Part shown: one piece after another, positions 6,280-13,547 of the stretch
How positions within the stretch are numbered: the stretch's first letter is position 1
Layout: every line of letters starts with the position of its first letter
NCBI GenBank assembly: GCA_009925805.1
Contig: RFQF01000026.1
Span: forward strand, 1 to 14,790
Direction of reading: 5' to 3'
DNA from: Flavobacteriia bacterium
Lineage (GTDB): Bacteria; Bacteroidota; Bacteroidia; Flavobacteriales_D; Crocinitomicaceae
Length of the DNA stretch: 14,790 bases
Notes under the pieces: generated by a model
What the model saw: only the letters and a program-made list of their open reading frames with translations
What the model was told of the DNA's origin: nothing
Databases searched by the model: none
Made by a program: the position numbers and the translations under genes

Positions 6280-7334
6280 TATTCATAAAATTTTTCATAA
6301 TAGGCTTTATACGCACCGGAGGTGACGTTTTCAATCCATTCGGGATGGCTCAGGTACCAATCCACCGTTTTATCCAATCCCTCTTCGAAACGTAAAGAGG
6401 GTTTCCAGCCCAAATCCTTGGTTAGTTTTGTTGCATCAATGGCATAACGGTGGTCATGGCCGGCACGGTCTTTCACAAACTTGATTAAGGCTCGAGACGA
6501 ACCTTCCTCCTTCCCTAATTTTCGGTCCATCAAATCGCAGAGGTAATGCACTAAATCCAAGTTCGACCATTCATTTAGCCCGCCGACATTGTAGGATTCG
6601 CCTAATTTTCCCTGCTGAAAAATTACATCAATGGCCGCAGCATGGTCTTCCACCCATAACCAATCCCGCACGTTGCTTCCATCGCCATAAACAGGTAAGG
6701 GCTTTTCATGTAAAATATTATTAATCATCAAAGGAATCAGCTTTTCCGGAAAATGATGACTTCCATAATTGTTAGAGCAATTCGACATTTTAATTGGCAA
6801 ACCATACGTATGGAAGTAGGCCATTACAAAATGATCGGAGCTCGCCTTCGAAGCGGAGTAAGGACTTCGAGGGTCGTAGGGAGTGTGTTCAGTAAAAAAC
6901 CCATCGGTTCCTAAACTACCGTAAACCTCATCGGTAGAAACATGATGAAAAACATGCCCTTCAAACGAATCTGCCCAAGCACTGCGCGCTGCCTCCAACA
7001 AATTGACGGTTCCAACCACGTTGGTGTACACAAATTCCAGAGGCCCATCGATGGAGCGATCCACATGCGATTCTGCAGCTAGGTGAATCACGTCAGTAAT
7101 CCGATGTCTTTTAAAAACTGCATTAATCGCCTCCAACGATTGGATATCGCATTTTTCAAAGGCATAATTGGGTGCATCTTTGAGGTCGGATAAATTCTCC
7201 AAATTCCCCGCATACGTGAGCTTGTCGAGGTTAACCACCAAGAACTGAGGATAGCGTTGAACCATTCTTCGCACCAAGTGCGATCCAATAAAACCGGCAC
7301 CTCCGGTAATTGCAATGCGTTTTATATAGTCCAT
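6279..7334 (-). CDS. rfbB: dTDP-glucose 4,6-dehydratase
   Basis: The 351-residue extended short-chain dehydrogenase should convert dTDP-glucose to dTDP-4-keto-6-deoxyglucose in the cytosol. The NAD-binding GGAGFIG is at 11-17. The family-specific STDEVYG (133-139) carries the Thr-Asp-Glu catalytic trio, and Y159 and K163 lie in YSASK. AAESHVDRSI (86-95), SNNYGSHHFPEKLIPL (187-202) and VYGDGSNVRDWLWV are also typical of RmlB/RfbB. Length is normal and the gene appears intact. It overlaps its upstream neighbour (the dehydrogenase) and its downstream neighbour (the PHP phosphatase) by one base each. The usual partners rfbA, rfbC and rfbD are not here, so the product (rhamnose, or an amino-deoxy sugar) cannot be decided. 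Confidence 0.95.
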   Translation of the reverse strand: MDYIKRIAITGGAGFIGSHLVRRMVQRYPQFLVVNLDKLTYAGNLENLSDLKDAPNYAFEKCDIQSLEAINAVFKRHRITDVIHLAAESHVDRSIDGPLEFVYTNVVGTVNLLEAARSAWADSFEGHVFHHVSTDEVYGSLGTDGFFTEHTPYDPRSPYSASKASSDHFVMAYFHTYGLPIKMSNCSNNYGSHHFPEKLIPLMINNILHEKPLPVYGDGSNVRDWLWVEDHAAAIDVIFQQGKLGESYNVGGLNEWSNLDLVHYLCDLMDRKLGKEEGSSRALIKFVKDRAGHDHRYAIDATKLTKDLGWKPSLRFEEGLDKTVDWYLSHPEWIENVTSGAYKAYYEKFYE

Positions 7335-8638
7335 TACAAACTCCAGTATTCTAAATGATTGATTTTTCCTTTGTAGATTCCTTTCACATCCACAAATACC
7401 CCATGCTGATCCTTCATCATTTCCATGAAAAACGCTTCGGCTAATTGGAGATATTCCCGATGATTTACCGCCACAATGATGGCGTCGTAATCGTTATTGG
7501 GCCGCGGTAAAAGCTCCACACCGTATTCATGCAACATCTCTTGCGACGATGCGTGAGGATCCACTAAATCCACCGACATCTGGAATGACTTAAGTTCGTT
7601 TACGATGTCCATAACTTTTGAATTACGGATATCGGTTACATCCTCTTTGAAGGTGGTTCCCATGATTAAGGCCTTTGCTTGCTGAATCACTTTACCTTGC
7701 GCAATGACCTTTTTAACCGTTTGTTTTCCGATGTAAAATCCCATGGAATCATTGACGTAACGACCGCTTGTAATGACTTTTGAATGGTAACCGGCTTGTT
7801 GAGCACGATGCGTTAGGTAATAAGGATCTACTCCAATGCAATGTCCCCCTACAAGGCCTGGGGTGAATTTTAGGAAATTCCACTTGGTGCCTGCCGCTTC
7901 CAATACGTCGTAGGTATTAATTTTCAGTTTATTAAAAATGATGGAAAGCTCATTAATAAGCGCAATATTCACATCGCGTTGGGTGTTTTCGATGATTTTT
8001 GCTGCCTCAGCCACTTTGATGGATGGAGCGCGATGAACCCCGGCATCGACCACCAACTCGTAAACGGCTGCCACGGTTTCCAGAGCCTCAGGGGTAGACC
8101 CTGATACCACCTTCACCACATTTTCCAGGGTATGGACTTTATCTCCCGGATTGATGCGTTCTGGGGAATAACCCACATAAAAATCTTGATTGAACTTGAG
8201 ACCTGAGACTTCTTCGAGGATGGGAATGCAATCCTCCTCCGTGCAACCCGGGTAAACGGTAGATTCAAAGACCACATAATCCCCGGGACGAAGCGCGTTT
8301 GCCACACTGCGTGTTGCTGCCAACAAAGGTTTCAAATCGGGTAAATTAGCGTCATCAATGGGGGTAGGAACAGCTACGATATAAAAGGAAACTTGCGTTA
8401 AATCGTTTGGGTTGTGGGTAAATTCTATGGAACAATTCGAAAACGCTTCCGCCTTCAGCTCATTGCTCGGGTCGATTCCCTGCTTCATAAGTTCGATGCG
8501 TGCTTCGTTGATGTCAAACCCCAGCACATTCACTTTTCGGGCGAAAGCCAAAGCAATGGGCAAGCCAACATACCCTAGGCCAACTACTGCGAGTTTTTCC
8601 TCGCCATTCATTAACCGCTTAAAAAATTCTTGATTCAT
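7334..8638 (-). CDS. wbpA: UDP-N-acetylhexosamine 6-dehydrogenase (WbpA/WbpO/TviB type)
   Basis: The 434-residue nucleotide-sugar dehydrogenase probably oxidises UDP-GlcNAc to UDP-GlcNAc-uronate using two NAD+. The Rossmann motif GLGYVGLP is at 20-27, VPTPID at 90-95, ESTVYPGCT at 125-133 and YSPERINPGD at 157-166. The catalytic cysteine is C267 in GGHCIGVDPYYL. The PTPID and SPERINPGD forms separate this WecC/TviB-like branch from the UDP-glucose dehydrogenase branch, which is represented by the broken gene at 11240-12323. The neighbours wbpB, wbpD and wbpE favour UDP-GlcNAc as substrate; UDP-GalNAc (WbpO/TviB-like) cannot be excluded. It starts 3 bases after the wbpB-type stop and overlaps rfbB by one base (TAATG). 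It appears intact. Confidence 0.9.
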   Translation of the reverse strand: MNQEFFKRLMNGEEKLAVVGLGYVGLPIALAFARKVNVLGFDINEARIELMKQGIDPSNELKAEAFSNCSIEFTHNPNDLTQVSFYIVAVPTPIDDANLPDLKPLLAATRSVANALRPGDYVVFESTVYPGCTEEDCIPILEEVSGLKFNQDFYVGYSPERINPGDKVHTLENVVKVVSGSTPEALETVAAVYELVVDAGVHRAPSIKVAEAAKIIENTQRDVNIALINELSIIFNKLKINTYDVLEAAGTKWNFLKFTPGLVGGHCIGVDPYYLTHRAQQAGYHSKVITSGRYVNDSMGFYIGKQTVKKVIAQGKVIQQAKALIMGTTFKEDVTDIRNSKVMDIVNELKSFQMSVDLVDPHASSQEMLHEYGVELLPRPNNDYDAIIVAVNHREYLQLAEAFFMEMMKDQHGVFVDVKGIYKGKINHLEYWSL

Positions 8639-8641
8639 GCG

Positions 8642-9676
8642 TTAATTTTGATAAAATGCTTGTTCGTCGCGCACTTTGTATATGCGTTCTATGATGTCCA
8701 CCACCTTCAACCCTTCGAGAGCATTGGTTGTTGCTGTAGTTCTTCCTTTCAACGTGTCGATTACATTTCGAATCACAAAATTGTGGTTGGCTGCCGAACC
8801 TTTATAGGGGCCGTAATCGTTGGCCGGGTTAGCAGGTTTTAAGGTCGGGAGGACATAATTGGGGATATTACAAACCTCCACCTCATTCATATATTGCCCT
8901 CCAATTTTTACACTTCCCTTGCTACCAATTACGGTGAGTGAACTTTCCAAATTTTGGTGTGCCACCGAAGTAGAATAATTGATGGTCCCCATGCCCCCAT
9001 TCAAAAACTCAAAACTTACAAACCCAGAATCTTCAAAAGCCGTAGATTCCCGGTGGTTAAAGTCCGCAAATTTACCTTGAATGCGATCGATATCCCCAAA
9101 GAGCCAATACATAATATCGATGAAATGGGAAAACTGCGTGAATAAGGTGCCTCCATCCAGGTCCGGGGATCCCTTCCAACTTCCTGGCTTATAGTATCTT
9201 TCATCGCGGTTCCAATAACAATTCACTTGAACCATAAAAATGTCGCCAAGCACTCCTTGATCAATCAAGTCTTTGATCCATTCCGACGGGGGAGAATACC
9301 GGTTTTGCATAACGCAAAAAACCTGACGATTCATTTGAAGCGCGGTATAAATGACTTTTTCACAACTTTCCTTGGTGAGTCCCATGGGCTTTTCAACCAC
9401 GACATGTTTTCCGGCCTTAAGTGCTTGAATGGCTTGTTCGGCATGAAGACCGTTCGGAGTGCAAATAGAGAGCACATCCACGTCAAATTGTGCGTTTAAC
9501 AATGCCTGTAGGGAATCAAAATGAGGGACCTGATATTCCAAGGTACCGCAGTCTTCGGCCGAACGAATGTCGCACGTGGCAACAAGTTCCGCTTCTGTCT
9601 CGCGGAAGATCATTTCGGCGTGGCGTTTTCCAATATGACCGGTGCCGATTACGGCAAATTTAATCGGATTATTCAT
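8642..9676 (-). CDS. wbpB: UDP-GlcNAc-uronate 3-dehydrogenase (Gfo/Idh/MocA family, WbpB/WlbA type)
   Basis: The 344-residue oxidoreductase should oxidise C3 of UDP-GlcNAcA, giving the 3-keto sugar for the aminotransferase. The N-terminal Rossmann motif is GTGHIGKRH (11-19). The EKP motif has K96, the expected catalytic lysine. R126 lies in QNRY, and the C-terminal domain carries the DGGTLFTQFSHFID segment (174-187) with H184 and an upstream CYWNRDERYYKPGSWKG stretch that is characteristic of WlbA/WbpB rather than generic Gfo/Idh/MocA enzymes. In Pseudomonas, WbpB works with WbpE, recycling its NADH through 2-oxoglutarate; whether that holds here is inference. The ATG shares one base with the stop of the wbpD-type gene. 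Confidence 0.9.
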   Translation of the reverse strand: MNNPIKFAVIGTGHIGKRHAEMIFRETEAELVATCDIRSAEDCGTLEYQVPHFDSLQALLNAQFDVDVLSICTPNGLHAEQAIQALKAGKHVVVEKPMGLTKESCEKVIYTALQMNRQVFCVMQNRYSPPSEWIKDLIDQGVLGDIFMVQVNCYWNRDERYYKPGSWKGSPDLDGGTLFTQFSHFIDIMYWLFGDIDRIQGKFADFNHRESTAFEDSGFVSFEFLNGGMGTINYSTSVAHQNLESSLTVIGSKGSVKIGGQYMNEVEVCNIPNYVLPTLKPANPANDYGPYKGSAANHNFVIRNVIDTLKGRTTATTNALEGLKVVDIIERIYKVRDEQAFYQN

Positions 9677-10248
9677 TAAGCAATGCGTGTTATTTGGTGA
9701 TTGTTAAGCGTATATTCCTGACCTGACTCAGGACAAATGGCTCGGTGCTCCTCGTTAAAATTCAGGCGATGACCGTATTCACTCACCCAACCAATTTGTT
9801 TGGCGGGATTTCCTACAACAAGGGCATAATCCAACACCGACTTGGTGATTACCGCACCTGCCCCAATTAGCGCAAAACGTCCGATGGTGTTTCCGCAAAT
9901 AATCGTCGCATTGGCACCAATGCTTGCTCCTCTTTTTACCAAGGTCGTGGCGTATTGGTCCCGGCGCACCACATGACTTCTCGGGTTAATGACGTTGGTG
10001 AACACCATGGAAGGCCCAAGAAATACATCGTCCTCACAAATTACGCCGGTATAAATGGAAACATTGTTTTGTACTTTGACATTATTACCTAGGGTTACGT
10101 TTGGGGAAACAACGACATTTTGCCCCAGATTACAGGCTTCCCCGAGTATACATCCTGTCATGAGATGCGAAAAATGCCAAATCTTAGATCCTTTTCCTAT
10201 CGTGCATCCTTCATCGATAACGGCGGTTTCGTGGGCAAAATATTCCAT
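9676..10248 (-). CDS. wbpD: UDP-amino-sugar N-acetyltransferase (left-handed beta-helix, WbpD/WlbB type)
   Basis: The 190-residue hexapeptide-repeat acetyltransferase should add an acetyl group from acetyl-CoA to the 3-amino group of UDP-GlcNAc(3NH2)A. Imperfect hexapeptide repeats (I/V/L-G-x-x-x-x) run from about residue 16 to 155, with the motif VFTNVINPRS near 87-96 that is typical of WbpD/WlbB, then GASIGANATIICGNTIG, and a closing VVGNPAKQIGWVSEYG. The length equals that of the Pseudomonas and Bordetella enzymes (about 190). The active unit is expected to be a trimer. Start and stop each share one base with the neighbours (TAATG on both sides). The substrate is inferred mainly from the accompanying wbpA, wbpB and wbpE homologues. 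Confidence 0.9.
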   Translation of the reverse strand: MEYFAHETAVIDEGCTIGKGSKIWHFSHLMTGCILGEACNLGQNVVVSPNVTLGNNVKVQNNVSIYTGVICEDDVFLGPSMVFTNVINPRSHVVRRDQYATTLVKRGASIGANATIICGNTIGRFALIGAGAVITKSVLDYALVVGNPAKQIGWVSEYGHRLNFNEEHRAICPESGQEYTLNNHQITRIA

Positions 10249-11243
10249 TATTTTACAATAAATTGGTCAAAATTCTTGTGCTCCATAAGATGCAATTCCT
10301 CCACACTTAACCCTCGGAAATATTGGTAGGTGCGCTTGAGTCCTTCCGCGCGTTGAATCGTAGGAGCCCAATCCAGCACCTCACGCGCGACGGAAATGTC
10401 CGGACGTCTTTGCTTGGGATCGTCCGCAGGAAGTGCCTTAAACACGATTTGTTGATCCGTTTGGGTAAGGGCCACAATTTCTTTGGCAAAATCAAGAATG
10501 CTTATTTCGTCGGGGTTTCCAAGATTCACGGGCTGTACGTAATCGCTCATAAGCAGGCGATAAATTCCTTCTACTAAATCGTCCACATAACAAAAAGAAC
10601 GTGTTTGAGAACCATCGCCAAATACGGTAATATCTTCCCCGCGCAAGGCCTGACCAATGAATGCCGGGAGTGCCCTTCCATCGTTGAGCCGCATTCGCGG
10701 CCCGTAGGTATTGAAAATGCGCGCGATGCGCGTTTCCAGTCCATGAAAGGTATGGTACGCCATAGTCATGGCTTCCTGAAAACGCTTGGCTTCGTCGTAT
10801 ACCCCACGAGGACCAACGGGGTTGACATTCCCCCAATAGGATTCTTTTTGTGGATGGACCTCCGGGTCGCCATAAACTTCCGATGTAGAGGCTATCAGCA
10901 TTCTTGCACCTTTTTCTTTGGCTAATCCTAGGCAATGGTGTACGCCTAAGGAACCCACCTTGAGGGTTTGAATGGGAATTTTAAGGTAATCAATGGGGCT
11001 GGCCGGTGAGGCAAAATGAAGAATATAATGCAGATCCCCAGGGACATGAATATACTTGGAAACATCTTGCCGATAAAAATCAAATCGTTCTGAGGGCATC
11101 AGATGCTCGATGTTGGTCATTCTTCCGGTAATGAGGTTATCCATAGCAATTACATGGAACCCTTCCTGCATGAACCGGTCACAAAGGTGGGAACCTAAGA
11201 AACCTGCCGCACCGGTTATGAGTATTTTTTTTCGCTGATTCAT
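10248..11243 (-). CDS. uxs: UDP-glucuronate decarboxylase (UDP-xylose synthase)
   Basis: The 331-residue extended short-chain dehydrogenase should convert UDP-glucuronate to UDP-xylose by an NAD-dependent oxidation, decarboxylation and reduction cycle. GAAGFLG is at 11-17; the UXS-typical HFASPASPIDYLKIP at 76-90; TSEVYGDP at 120-127; and the catalytic Y149 and K153 lie in GVYDEAKRFQE. FNTYGPRMRLNDGRALPAFI and FGDGSQTRSFCYVDDL complete the family pattern. Length and motifs suggest an intact enzyme. Its ATG overlaps the stop of ugd by four bases (ATGA), the classical arrangement for the gene supplying its substrate. That upstream gene is broken here, so supply of UDP-glucuronate must come from elsewhere if uxs is active. 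Confidence 0.93.
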   Translation of the reverse strand: MNQRKKILITGAAGFLGSHLCDRFMQEGFHVIAMDNLITGRMTNIEHLMPSERFDFYRQDVSKYIHVPGDLHYILHFASPASPIDYLKIPIQTLKVGSLGVHHCLGLAKEKGARMLIASTSEVYGDPEVHPQKESYWGNVNPVGPRGVYDEAKRFQEAMTMAYHTFHGLETRIARIFNTYGPRMRLNDGRALPAFIGQALRGEDITVFGDGSQTRSFCYVDDLVEGIYRLLMSDYVQPVNLGNPDEISILDFAKEIVALTQTDQQIVFKALPADDPKQRRPDISVAREVLDWAPTIQRAEGLKRTYQYFRGLSVEELHLMEHKNFDQFIVK

Positions 11244-12145
11244 CTTCCGATACTAAAATAATCAAAGCCAAGGATTTTCATCTCCTCCGGTTCAAAGATA
11301 TTCCGGCCATCGAAAATAGCAGGAATCGCCATGGCCTCCTTCATGCGTTGAAAATCCGGACTTCTAAAAACCGACCACTCCGTACAAATCATCAAGGCAT
11401 CGGCATTAGCAAGTGTTTCGTATGGTGAATTGCCATAGGCAATGTTCGAGCCCAGCTCTTTTTTCACATTTTCCATGGCTTCTGGATCATAGGCGTGAAT
11501 TTTCACTCCCATCGATAAAAGTTCGCGCAACATAAAAAGTGCGGGAGCTTCGCGGATGTCGTCGGTATCGGGTTTAAAACTCAATCCCCAAACAGCGATT
11601 TTTTTGTCTTTTAAGTCGTGGTTGAAATACACCATCAATTTAGGAAGCAAGGCCAAGCGCTGTTGTTGATTTACCTCCATTACAGCTTCTAAAATACGAA
11701 AGGGATACCCTTCGGATTGCCCGCTGAAATGTAAGGCTTGCACGTCTTTCGGAAAGCAAGAGCCCCCGTATCCAATGCCCGGAAATAAAAAGCGTTTGCC
11801 GATGCGATCGTCGGAGCCGATACCCAAGCGAACGGCATCGACGTTGGCGCCCACCCGCTCGCAGAAATTCGCGATTTCGTTCATGAAGGTGATTTTTGTA
11901 GCCAAAAAGGCGTTTGCTGCATATTTCGTCAACTCTGCCGATTTTTCATCCATGATTAACATTGGATTTCCTTGACGAACGAAGGGTTTATACAAGTTCT
12001 CCATTACTTTAACCGCCCTAGGGTCGGTGGATCCAATAACGATGCGATCGGGTTTCATAAAATCGCTCACGGCAAAACCTTCGCGCAAGAACTCGGGATT
12101 GGAAACCACACTGAAGGGTTGCGCTGCTTTGAAGGCGTTGAGCTT
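11240..12145 (-). pseudogene. ugd: UDP-glucose 6-dehydrogenase, C-terminal fragment (gene broken by internal deletion)
   Basis: This is the larger piece of a UDP-glucose 6-dehydrogenase gene. It is open from 12145, just below a TAG at 12148-12146. A usable GTG at 12109 would give 289 residues. It begins with family sequence (AFKAAQPFSVVSNPEFLREG) and keeps the helical dimer core (LATKITFMNEIANFCERVG), the catalytic cysteine in GYGGSCFPKD (cysteine codon about 11758) and the UDP-binding C-terminal domain (AVWGLSFKPDTDDIREAP). The N-terminal Rossmann domain is on the other fragment in another frame. The family segments carrying AVGTPP and STVPVGT are absent from both pieces. No active enzyme is expected from this piece alone. 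Its stop overlaps the uxs start by four bases. Confidence 0.85.
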
Positions 12146-12323
12146 CTAGGTTCCTAACCAAGAGATTGGCTAAATTGGGTTCATAAATCGGCGTAATTCC
12201 TTGGCGCAACCGTGCGACTTTTTCTTCATCAATATCCACACAGCAGACAGCATTCCCCGTTTCGGCCAAGCAAGTCCCCGTGACCAAACCCACATAGCCT
12301 GTTCCTACAACTGCAATTTTCAT
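12018..12323 (-). pseudogene. ugd: UDP-glucose 6-dehydrogenase, N-terminal fragment (frameshifted after ~64 residues)
   Basis: The first ~64 codons encode the normal start of UDP-glucose 6-dehydrogenase: the Rossmann motif GTGYVG (7-12), the NAD-ribose aspartate D30 and IYEPNLANLLVRNLEAQRL. The sequence then leaves the family, and the remaining ~37 residues (from about 12131 to the stop at 12018) are an out-of-frame reading of the region encoding SVVSNPEFLREG. The junction lies near 12130-12142. Compared with the family, about 70-80 residues are missing there, including the AVGTPP and STVPVGT motifs. The ATG overlaps the stop of the aminotransferase gene (ATGA). The truncated product should not be functional. 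An assembly collapse is the main alternative to a true deletion. Confidence 0.85.
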
Positions 12324-13450
12324 GGATTAAAAAAGGATTGTACCATTGCGCAAATAAAGGCCACTTGATCGTTTTGCATTTCGGTATGCATAGGTAAACT
12401 AATAACCCGCTCGGTTAGAAAATCCGTAACTGGTAAATCTGCCATAGTTAACTTCAATCCTTCGAACATTTTTTGGCGATGCGCAGGTACCGGATAGTAA
12501 ATCATGCTAGGAATTTCATGGGCTTCCAAATGACGGTGTAAGGCATCGCGCGATTGTGGGGGAACTTGCAATGTATATTGGTGAAACACGTGGTTTGATT
12601 TGGCGGAACGCGCGGGTATTTCAACCCCTTCAATTCCAGCAAAGGCTTCGTCATAAGCGTTAGCTAAATTCTGACGCGCATCGATGTAGGAATCCAGCTG
12701 CCTCAACTTTACCCGAAGCACGGCCGCTTGAAGGGAATCCAACCGGGAATTGCATCCTACTTCATCGTGATAATAACGTTTACTTTGGCCGTGATTCGCG
12801 ATTCTTCGCAAGGTTTCGGCTAGGGAATCGTCGTTGGTCATCATAGCCCCTCCGTCCCCAAAACACCCTAAATTCTTACTTGGAAAAAAAGAGGTGCACC
12901 CAATGTGACCAATGGTTCCTGTTTTTTGCACTTCTCCGGATGTGAAATAATAATCGCATCCAATGGCTTGTGCGTTGTCCTCAATTACAAACAGGTTGTG
13001 TGTTGCAGCAATCCGCATGATTTCTTCCATGTTCGCGGCTTGACCGTACAAATGTACCGGGACAATGGCTTTTGTTTTCGGCGTAATGGCCTTTTCAATG
13101 GCCTCGGGATCGATACAAAAGGTTGATTGGTCCACTTCCACAAACACCGGAATCAACCCCAAAAGCGCGATTACTTCAGTGGTTGCAATGTAAGTAAATG
13201 AAGGCGTAATTACCTCATCTCCCGGCTTTAGCCCTAGGCCCATCATGGCCATTTGTAAGGCATCGGTGCCGTTGGCGCAGGGAATTACATGCTTTACATT
13301 TAAGTACGCCTCTAAGTCTTTTTGAAAGGATTGGACTTCGGGACCGTTAATAAATTGTGCCTTAGCGACCACCTCCTGCATTGCTGAATCGATGGCAGGC
13401 TTAATTTTTTCGTATTGGGACACTAAGTCCACCATTTGAATTTTTTTCAT
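12320..13450 (-). CDS. wbpE: PLP-dependent UDP-3-keto-sugar aminotransferase (DegT/DnrJ/EryC1/StrS, WbpE type)
   Basis: The 376-residue fold-type I aminotransferase should convert the 3-keto product of the wbpB-type enzyme to the 3-amino sugar using glutamate. It has CANGTDALQMA (58-68), PGDEVITPSFTYIATTEVIALLG (76-98, family signature), D158 in IEDNAQAIG, and the PLP-binding lysine K192 in TSFFPSKNLGCFGDGGA. The NHGQSKRYYHDEVGCNSRLDSLQAA stretch matches WbpE closely. The frame can be extended six codons to a TTG, but the ATG at 13450 starts the usual MKKIQMVDL and lies 15 bases behind a TAATTTTG promoter element that overlaps the TTG. First gene of the nine-gene operon; its stop overlaps ugd by four bases. 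Confidence 0.93.
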   Translation of the reverse strand: MKKIQMVDLVSQYEKIKPAIDSAMQEVVAKAQFINGPEVQSFQKDLEAYLNVKHVIPCANGTDALQMAMMGLGLKPGDEVITPSFTYIATTEVIALLGLIPVFVEVDQSTFCIDPEAIEKAITPKTKAIVPVHLYGQAANMEEIMRIAATHNLFVIEDNAQAIGCDYYFTSGEVQKTGTIGHIGCTSFFPSKNLGCFGDGGAMMTNDDSLAETLRRIANHGQSKRYYHDEVGCNSRLDSLQAAVLRVKLRQLDSYIDARQNLANAYDEAFAGIEGVEIPARSAKSNHVFHQYTLQVPPQSRDALHRHLEAHEIPSMIYYPVPAHRQKMFEGLKLTMADLPVTDFLTERVISLPMHTEMQNDQVAFICAMVQSFFNP

Positions 13451-13465
13451 GCGAAGAATTGTCAA

Positions 13466-13473
13466 CAAAATTA
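13466..13473 (-). promoter_or_regulatory. Bacteroidota-type -7 element of the nucleotide-sugar operon
   Basis: The minus strand reads TAATTTTG, a full match to TANNTTTG, 15 bases before the ATG at 13450. No TTG sits at the usual 17-23 base spacing upstream. It is the only candidate seen in the 97-base gap for driving the leftward operon; the expected leader is about 10 bases. Confidence 0.5.
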
Positions 13474-13547
13474 AGGAATTTGAACAAGCGATAGCAGGTT
13501 AATTTGCACCACAAAAGGAAGTCGAAGAAAACATTGTAAATTTATCC

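Noticed and set aside
7088..7315. Open frames inside the operon genes in other frames (for example here, 8113-8307, 10307-10495 and 10492-10935)
   Set aside because: Their translations show no family features, and the well-supported gene in the main frame explains the open frame.
13451..13468. Six-codon extension of the wbpE-type gene to a TTG
   Set aside because: The TTG overlaps the TAATTTTG promoter element, and the family-typical start MKKIQMVDL begins at the ATG at 13450.
13451..13547. Small RNA, riboswitch or operator in the 97-base gap between wbpE and the barrel gene
   Set aside because: Apart from the TAATTTTG element and an imperfect TAAATTTA, no inverted repeat or conserved leader structure was seen.
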